From JBGSYJ01 sp041748075 (GTDB lineage Bacteria > Acidobacteriota > Thermoanaerobaculia > Gp7-AA8), in NCBI GenBank assembly GCA_041748075.1, contig JBGTDX010000143.1:53001-117000 (forward strand): 64,000 nt of DNA, given 5' to 3'. The position numbers and the translations under genes are program-made. This document shows positions 58,937 through 64,000 of the stretch, in pieces. Below the pieces are notes generated by a model. The model was not told the DNA's origin. It worked only from the letters and a program-made list of their open reading frames with translations, and did not search any database. The stretch's first letter is position 1, and every line of letters starts with the position of its first letter.

Positions 58937-60420
58937 CACTTCACTTCGTCTCCGGGCATGAGCTGCGCGAGCTTCCACCGCTCGCCCGACAGGACCGTCA
59001 TCGGCTGCAGGTAGCCGCCGGTGACCGGGTGATCGGGACCCATCACCACCAGGTCTCCTCCCGCGTGCCACTGCACGGTTCCGAACTGCATGCCGCAGGA
59101 GGGCAGATCAGCAGGAATGCCGGCCGTCACCTCGCCGCATGTGAGACGGATCCCGACCCGATTGAGATCACGCGTCACCGTCCATCGGCGATCCAGCAAC
59201 CGTTCGAAGAGCTCATCGGAGACCGTATGGGGGCCACGCCGGACAGCAATTCTCGTGCGATCGGTACGCAGGCTGTCTCTCAGCCTCGTGGTATTGCCGA
59301 GACCTTCACGAGCGCGCAAAGTGTCGCCCGTCTTCACGACCCACGGCTCGAGTGAAAACCGAGGATTCAGATCGATCACGCCACCGCGAACTGCAAGCAC
59401 GCCGCGCATTCCGCCGGTGATCCGGCCGATCTCCAGCACATCGCCTCCCCTGACGGCGATCTGCCGCGTGTCGCGAAGAACGGCGCCGTTCAGGATGGCT
59501 TCGACTGAAGAACCGAACCATGACAAAAGGCCTGGCCGGCTGAACTCGAGCACCGGACCGACCATCGCGCACTCGAGCACAGCCTCTTCCGGTTCGTTGC
59601 CGACGGCTCGATTTGACAACCTGGCGGCCTCCTCATCGAAAGGTCCGGATGGTGGAAGCCCGTACTCCAGACGTCCGGGATCGCGAGGTGCCGCGATCAC
59701 CGTGTTCTGTCCCGCAGCGACGAAGGTAGCCAGAAGCTCGCCTTCGATAGGAGGCTGCATTTCCTTGAGCTCCGGCGGCGCGAGAAGCTCCTCGACGGGA
59801 TCGATGCAGACGGAATCTCCCGCGGCGAGCAGGTTCGGCGGAACCCTTTCCGGATCCCAGAGCACGGCGTCGGTACGGCCAATCAGGTTCCACCCGCCCG
59901 GGGAACGCGCCGGATAGAACGCGCACATCGGCCCGGCAATGGCGAATGCACCCGCGGGAACGCTGGCGCGCGGCCGCGGGTGCCTTCCGAGAACCCAGGA
60001 GGTCGGAAGTCCCTCGAGGTAGGCGAATCCAGGGCGAAATCCGCAGTAGCGGACCGTCAGGCGCAGCTGACCCATTTCGCGGATCAGTTCGTCGCGCGAG
60101 ACTCCCGTCACCTCCATGAGCAACGGCAGATCGGGCGAGGCATCGGGATGGACGCTGACACGGAAGCGATGCTCGCGGCGCCGGGCAGAAGTCGTCGCCA
60201 GGCGGGATGCACCACTGACAGCCTCATGCAGGGCCTCCCGCGTACCGGCTGCGGGTTGCTTCCGGAACACGACGTAAATCGACGCGTGGCCGATCGTACA
60301 ACTTTCGACTTCTGAAAGAGCTCGGACCGCGCCATCCGCTGCAGCCAGCTCGACGCCGCTCACGCTCCCGCCAAACTCGGCCAGAAGCGCGTTGTCTCCT
60401 GCGGTGTAGTACTGCAGCAT
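58924..60420 (-). CDS. pxpBC: 5-oxoprolinase subunits PxpB and PxpC fused (KipI-KipA family)
   Basis: The 498-residue protein joins two usually separate proteins. Residues 1-215 match PxpB/KipI (allophanate hydrolase subunit 1 family: VRYCGFRPGFAYLEGLP, RPRASVPAGAFAIAG, YPARSPGGWNLIGRT). Residues about 230-498 match PxpC/KipA (TVIAAPRDPGRLEYGLPPSG, DEEAARLSNRAVGN, CGMQFGTVQWHAGG). With PxpA it hydrolyses 5-oxoproline using ATP; PxpA is not in the window. The ATG at 60420 has TACCAT exactly six bases upstream and no ribosome site. The final Ser-Asp-Glu-stop lies in heptad repeat DNA. Confidence 0.9.
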   Translation of the reverse strand: MLQYYTAGDNALLAEFGGSVSGVELAAADGAVRALSEVESCTIGHASIYVVFRKQPAAGTREALHEAVSGASRLATTSARRREHRFRVSVHPDASPDLPLLMEVTGVSRDELIREMGQLRLTVRYCGFRPGFAYLEGLPTSWVLGRHPRPRASVPAGAFAIAGPMCAFYPARSPGGWNLIGRTDAVLWDPERVPPNLLAAGDSVCIDPVEELLAPPELKEMQPPIEGELLATFVAAGQNTVIAAPRDPGRLEYGLPPSGPFDEEAARLSNRAVGNEPEEAVLECAMVGPVLEFSRPGLLSWFGSSVEAILNGAVLRDTRQIAVRGGDVLEIGRITGGMRGVLAVRGGVIDLNPRFSLEPWVVKTGDTLRAREGLGNTTRLRDSLRTDRTRIAVRRGPHTVSDELFERLLDRRWTVTRDLNRVGIRLTCGEVTAGIPADLPSCGMQFGTVQWHAGGDLVVMGPDHPVTGGYLQPMTVLSGERWKLAQLMPGDEVKWSDE

Positions 60421-60426
60421 CGGCGC

Positions 60427-60432
60427 ATGGTA
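60427..60432 (-). promoter_or_regulatory. -10 box of a probable leaderless pxpBC transcript
   Basis: TACCAT on the minus strand ends six bases before the ATG; no Shine-Dalgarno or clear -35 is visible. Confidence 0.5.
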
Positions 60433-60491
60433 GCGCGATCAGCGATTTGCGTGCGCGCGTGATCCGAAGGGCGAAGCGTCACGAAACTTGC

Positions 60492-60497
60492 TATGGT
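60492..60497 (+). promoter_or_regulatory. -10 box of a probable leaderless RNB gene transcript
   Basis: TATGGT ends seven bases before the ATG at 60505. The alternative ATG at 60493 lies inside this box, which supports the downstream start. Confidence 0.5.
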
Positions 60498-60504
60498 TGA
60501 AAAC

Positions 60505-61983
60505 ATGAACCGGCACAGCTCGTCCTCACGCACGATCGACCTCGAAGACCTCGCCCGGCAGGCGATGATCGAGCGCAACCTCATTCCCGACTTCAGCGAA
60601 GAGGTCATGCGGGAGGCTGAAGCGCTCGAGGGTCCGGCGCGCGAGAGCGACGCGTCGATCAGCGATCTCACCGAAATTCTGTGGTGCTCGATCGACAACG
60701 ACGACTCACTCGATCTCGATCAGCTGACCTCCGGAGAGAATATGGAGCCGGACAGCACGCTCATCCGCGTGGCAGTTGCCGATGTCGATGCGCTGGTCAG
60801 GAAGGGCTCGGCCATCGATCTGCGCGCCCGGCAGAACACCACATCCGTGTACGCGCCCGGACATGTCTTCCCGATGCTTCCCGAACGGCTCTCGACGGAC
60901 CTAACGTCACTCAACCCCGGTGAGGAGCGTCTAGCGATCGTCTCGGAGATCGTCGTCGACAGGGACGGCCACATCACATCCTCGAAGATTTACCGCGCGC
61001 TCGTTTACAACCACGCAAAGCTCAGCTACGACGGTGTCGCCGGATGGCTCGACGGCCGCAGAGCCGAGCCGGAAGCGATGCAGAAGGTGCCGGGCCTGGC
61101 CGAATCCATTCGCATCCAGAACGATGCGGCCCAGCGGCTCAGGCAGCGCCGCCATGAGCTCGGTGCACTCGACCTCCGAACCATCGAAGCGAAAGCCACA
61201 GTCGTCGATCGCAAAGTCGTCGAGATGCACGAAGAGACGCAAAATCAGCCGAAAGAGCTCATCGAGGACTTCATGGTAGCGGCTAACGGAGCAGCTGCAG
61301 TATTTCTGGATGAGGCACGATTTCCGTCGCTGCGTCGTATCGTGAGAGAGCCGCGCCGGTGGGACCGGATCATGAACGTCGCCGAGGAGTTGGGTGAGCG
61401 GCTGCCTGATTCGCCCGACGCGATCGCGCTCGAAGAGTTCCTGATCCGGCGCCGTAAAGCTGATCCGCTCCGGTTCCCCGACCTGTCATTGACCATCGTC
61501 AAACTCCTCGGCTCCGGCGAGTACGCGGTCGCGACGCCGGGATCTCCTGCAACCGGACACTTCGGACTCGCGGTCAAAGACTACACACATTCGACCGCGC
61601 CCAACCGGCGGTACCCCGATCTGATCACGCAACGACTGCTCAAAGCGGCGATGGCGGGCGATCCGTCGCCATACAGTCTCGACGAGTTGAAGGACCTCGC
61701 GGCACACTGCACGGACCAGGAAGACGAAGCGGACAAAGTCGAACGCCAGATACAAAAATCTGCGGCGGCCATGCTTCTCGAGAATCGAGTGGGAGAGCGT
61801 TTCGATGCGATCGTCACCGGCGCATCTTCGAAGGGCACCTGGGTCAGGATCCTTCACCCCCCGGTGGAAGGAAAAGTCGTGCAGGGCCACAAAGGACTCG
61901 ACGTCGGCGACAAGTTGAAGGTGAAACTGATCGGCACGAATCCCGAGCGCGGTTTCATCGACTTCGCAAGAGTCAGGAAGTGA
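60505..61983 (+). CDS. RNB-domain exoribonuclease (RNase II/R-like)
   Basis: The 492-residue nuclease has the RNB catalytic domain starting with TEILWCSIDNDDSLDLDQLT (the four acidic metal ligands), VAVADVDALVRKGSAID, YAPGHVFPMLPERLS, a VYNHAKLSYDGVA segment and DYTHSTAPNRRYPDLITQRLL. A short C-terminal OB/S1-like tail (GERFDAIVTGASSKGTWVRI) ends the protein. The two N-terminal cold-shock domains of full RNase R are missing, so it is a compact type. It probably degrades RNA 3' to 5'. The start ATG 60505 follows a -10 box and lacks a ribosome site. Confidence 0.9.
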   Translation: MNRHSSSSRTIDLEDLARQAMIERNLIPDFSEEVMREAEALEGPARESDASISDLTEILWCSIDNDDSLDLDQLTSGENMEPDSTLIRVAVADVDALVRKGSAIDLRARQNTTSVYAPGHVFPMLPERLSTDLTSLNPGEERLAIVSEIVVDRDGHITSSKIYRALVYNHAKLSYDGVAGWLDGRRAEPEAMQKVPGLAESIRIQNDAAQRLRQRRHELGALDLRTIEAKATVVDRKVVEMHEETQNQPKELIEDFMVAANGAAAVFLDEARFPSLRRIVREPRRWDRIMNVAEELGERLPDSPDAIALEEFLIRRRKADPLRFPDLSLTIVKLLGSGEYAVATPGSPATGHFGLAVKDYTHSTAPNRRYPDLITQRLLKAAMAGDPSPYSLDELKDLAAHCTDQEDEADKVERQIQKSAAAMLLENRVGERFDAIVTGASSKGTWVRILHPPVEGKVVQGHKGLDVGDKLKVKLIGTNPERGFIDFARVRK

Positions 61984-61990
61984 TTCCTGT

Positions 61991-63760
61991 CTAACGCCCC
62001 TTCTCGCTCGCGATCCACTCCCTGACTCTCGTCTCGAGAATCGACAGCGGAAGCGGGCCCGCCCCCAGCACGGTGTCGTGAAATCCGCGGATGTCGAACT
62101 TCCCACCCAGCTCCCGCGTCGCGAGCGCACGAAGCTCCTTGATCTTCAACTCTCCGATCTTGTAGGCCAGCGCCTGTCCCGGCCATACGATGTAACGGTC
62201 GATCTCGACGCGAATGTCATGCTCGCTCTTGCCGGCGTTCTCTTTGAAGTACTGAATGGCCTGGTCCCGCGTCCATCCTTTCGCGTGCATCCCGGTATCG
62301 ACGACGAGTCGAATCGCACGCCACATCTCGTATGTGAGCTGCCCGAATTTCGAATAGGGGTCCTTGTAGAGTCCCAGCTCAGGGCCGAGCGATTCCGAGT
62401 AGAGGCCCCATCCCTCGACGAACGCCGTGTACCCACCATGGCGCCGGAAACTGGGAACGTTCTCGAGCTCCTGTGCGAGAGAAATCTGAAGGTGATGCCC
62501 GGGCACCGCCTCGTGCACAGTGAGCGCTTCCATCTCCCACTTCGGACGCGAGGCGAGGTCCCAGGTGTTCGCGTAGAAATATCCGGGGCGATGCGCTTCG
62601 GGTGAGCCCGGCTGGTAGTAGGCGGTCGTCTGCGTCCTCTCCGAATACTCCGGCACAGGAAGGACGCCATAGGTCAGGCGTGGCAGCCTTCCGAAAAGCC
62701 GTGTCAGTTCCGGATCGATCCGCTTCGCGATATTCCGGTAGCCGGCGAGAAACTCCTCTTTGTCCGTGTAGAAGAAACGGGGATCGGTCCTGAGGAAATC
62801 GAAGAACTCCTGCAGTGTTCCTTCGAAGCCCGTCTGTTTTCTGATCGACTCCATCTCGCCACGGATCCGCTTGACTTCCGATAGCCCGAGCTGATGAATC
62901 TCATCCGAGGTCATGTCGGTCGTGGTCATCACGCGAACCTGGTAGTCGTACCAGCTGCGACCATCCGGCACCGATGAGAGTCCGATCGCCTCTCGCGTGC
63001 CGGGGTAATACTCCTTCGCAAAGAACTGCTGGAGCCGCCCATACGCAGGGATGACCGACTCCCGGATCACCTTCGCTGCCTCTTCTCGCAGTCTCTTCTG
63101 TTCTGCGGAGGAGATCGAAGAAGGCATTTGATCGAACGCCACTTCATAGATTGAGCTCTGAGCCGGGTCGTCAACAACCAGCTCGGCGATCCGCTTCTCG
63201 ACATCCCGGAGTGTGATGCGCGGCGGGGTGACTCCGGCCTCGAGGCCACGGCGCATCAGAGCGATATCCTGGTCAACGAGCGTGGCGACGCCTCGCAGGC
63301 GCTGGATCACCTTCTCGTACTCTTCGACCGTCCGTCGCGGCTGCATCTGAAGCAGATCCGCCACATCCTGATGCACACCACCCATCTGGTTAAGGGGGAC
63401 CAGCTCCCCCGGAAACTTCTGCGCCTCGACCGTCAGCCGCGCGTTGCGAAGCATCAGGTCATAGTTGAGCCGGCCTTCAGGCGAGAGCCTTTCCCTGTCG
63501 AGCCCCTCCAGCTCGTCAACGAGAGCCCGAGCGTGCGCATCGCGCCGTTCAATGGCCTCGGGTGAGGAGTCGGGCCAGAGGTCGTCGTATCGCGGGTCTC
63601 CGACATACGTCGCCGCGTTGGGAAACTCCTGAAGCATCCACTCCCATTCGCGATCGATGATCTGATACAGCTTCGTCTCTTCGGGATTCTTCTGCGGCTC
63701 CGAGGCCGCAATTCCGGTCGTCGTCATCAACACCGCCATGCATGCTGCAATCAGTTTCAT
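61991..63760 (-). CDS. DUF885 secreted metallopeptidase-like protein
   Basis: The 589-residue exported protein has a signal peptide (MKLIAACMAVLMTTTGIAA), then the all-helical DUF885 domain. The zinc motif is HEAVPGHHLQISLAQ near residue 405, and a later Glu-rich helix FVEGWGLYSESLG supplies the third ligand. Members resemble carboxypeptidase-like enzymes and are abundant in Acidobacteriota. GGAG lies six bases before ATG 63760; a GTG two codons upstream is also possible. It converges on the RNB gene with a gap of only a few bases. Confidence 0.85.
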   Translation of the reverse strand: MKLIAACMAVLMTTTGIAASEPQKNPEETKLYQIIDREWEWMLQEFPNAATYVGDPRYDDLWPDSSPEAIERRDAHARALVDELEGLDRERLSPEGRLNYDLMLRNARLTVEAQKFPGELVPLNQMGGVHQDVADLLQMQPRRTVEEYEKVIQRLRGVATLVDQDIALMRRGLEAGVTPPRITLRDVEKRIAELVVDDPAQSSIYEVAFDQMPSSISSAEQKRLREEAAKVIRESVIPAYGRLQQFFAKEYYPGTREAIGLSSVPDGRSWYDYQVRVMTTTDMTSDEIHQLGLSEVKRIRGEMESIRKQTGFEGTLQEFFDFLRTDPRFFYTDKEEFLAGYRNIAKRIDPELTRLFGRLPRLTYGVLPVPEYSERTQTTAYYQPGSPEAHRPGYFYANTWDLASRPKWEMEALTVHEAVPGHHLQISLAQELENVPSFRRHGGYTAFVEGWGLYSESLGPELGLYKDPYSKFGQLTYEMWRAIRLVVDTGMHAKGWTRDQAIQYFKENAGKSEHDIRVEIDRYIVWPGQALAYKIGELKIKELRALATRELGGKFDIRGFHDTVLGAGPLPLSILETRVREWIASEKGR

Positions 63761-63890
63761 TGTCACTCCAGTTTCACCCCGGCAGACCGGGGCGGGTTAC
63801 TGCTCAATGGACTGCGGGAACGAATCGTACCGCGAGCGCGTTTCATCTGCCGGAACAATCGTGTAACGGCAACCGCTGCTTCGGGTTCTG

Positions 63891-63919
63891 TTGACCCTCT
63901 ACAGCCCGTCCGATAGACT
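63891..63919 (+). promoter_or_regulatory. Promoter TTGACC-N17-TAGACT for tRNA-Cys
   Basis: The -35 box (63891-63896) and -10 box (63914-63919) are spaced by 17 bp and end 15 bases before the tRNA. The -35 hexamer is identical to that of the tRNA-Pro promoter, and the -10 differs at one base. Confidence 0.8.
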
Positions 63920-63934
63920 GTCCGGCCCGTCTGA

Positions 63935-64000
<66 letters not shown>

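Overview
This 64-kb window is a piece of a moderately GC-rich (about 60%) bacterial chromosome with dense, bidirectional, operon-style coding. The best taxonomic guess is Acidobacteriota, perhaps near Thermoanaerobaculia. The guess rests on a secreted VWFA-related protein of the acidobacterial type (57710-58765), the C-terminal part of a DUF4388-type protein (1-829), FHA and SpoIIE signalling proteins, and HEXXH-type secreted peptidases (M49-like, DUF885). No phage, IS element, CRISPR array or resistance island was seen. Nearly everything is chromosomal housekeeping or catabolic. The novelty lies in the intergenic DNA, the translation starts and a few odd proteins.

Layout. 1-4279: tail of a DUF4388 protein, aspartase/fumarase-type lyase, two-subunit class I fumarase. 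4557-7184: ClpB. 7211-13010: a hypothetical, an M49-like lipoprotein peptidase, an FHA/zinc-ribbon protein, a Wzm/Wzt polysaccharide exporter and FtsB. 13194-22798: a purine catabolic island in two converging transcription units. Rightward it has allantoinase, an allantoicase-OHCU decarboxylase fusion and HIU hydrolase. Leftward it has XdhA, XdhB, membrane urate oxidase PuuD and a DUF6986-type enzyme of unknown role. Together these carry xanthine to ureidoglycolate, with no recognisable ureidoglycolate lyase. 22978-30988: PurB, RlpA, Ndk, a TonB-like protein behind a 22-codon leader ORF, an S51 homologue lacking its serine, SucCD and an RlmD-type methyltransferase. 30978-39594: ComEC, MiaA, a TPR lipoprotein, a decayed response-regulator receiver, an FHA-GAF-SpoIIE phosphatase and UPF0158. 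39669-48112: CorA, then a compact MurQ-AnmK-NagA-NagB cell-wall recycling operon behind a perfect palindrome, then EEP and PLD family enzymes and a GNAT. 48305-53335: cold-shock protein, a 58-aa membrane protein, ArgS, histidine phosphatase, GpmI, DUF4177. 53571-64000: response regulator, PduO-type adenosyltransferase, S1/P1-type nuclease, tRNA-Pro, VWFA protein, fused PxpBC, RNB nuclease, DUF885 peptidase, and a tRNA-Cys cut by the window end.

Three genome-scale features stand out. First, many gene borders carry arrays of short words with a 7-bp period (CATTCGT, AATTCAG, TTGAATG, ACCCAGA, AACTCGC). They resemble in design the heptanucleotide STRRs of cyanobacteria. Several supply or abut stop codons, and two are homologous 88-90 bp palindromic elements with ends TGAAGAATT/AATTCTTCA. 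Second, many first-in-operon genes lack a Shine-Dalgarno sequence and instead have TAnnnT five to nine bases before the ATG, which implies leaderless mRNAs. Third, start codons are unusual in places: several TTG starts and one probable CTG start (wzt). All functional calls come from reading motifs by eye; no database search was run.
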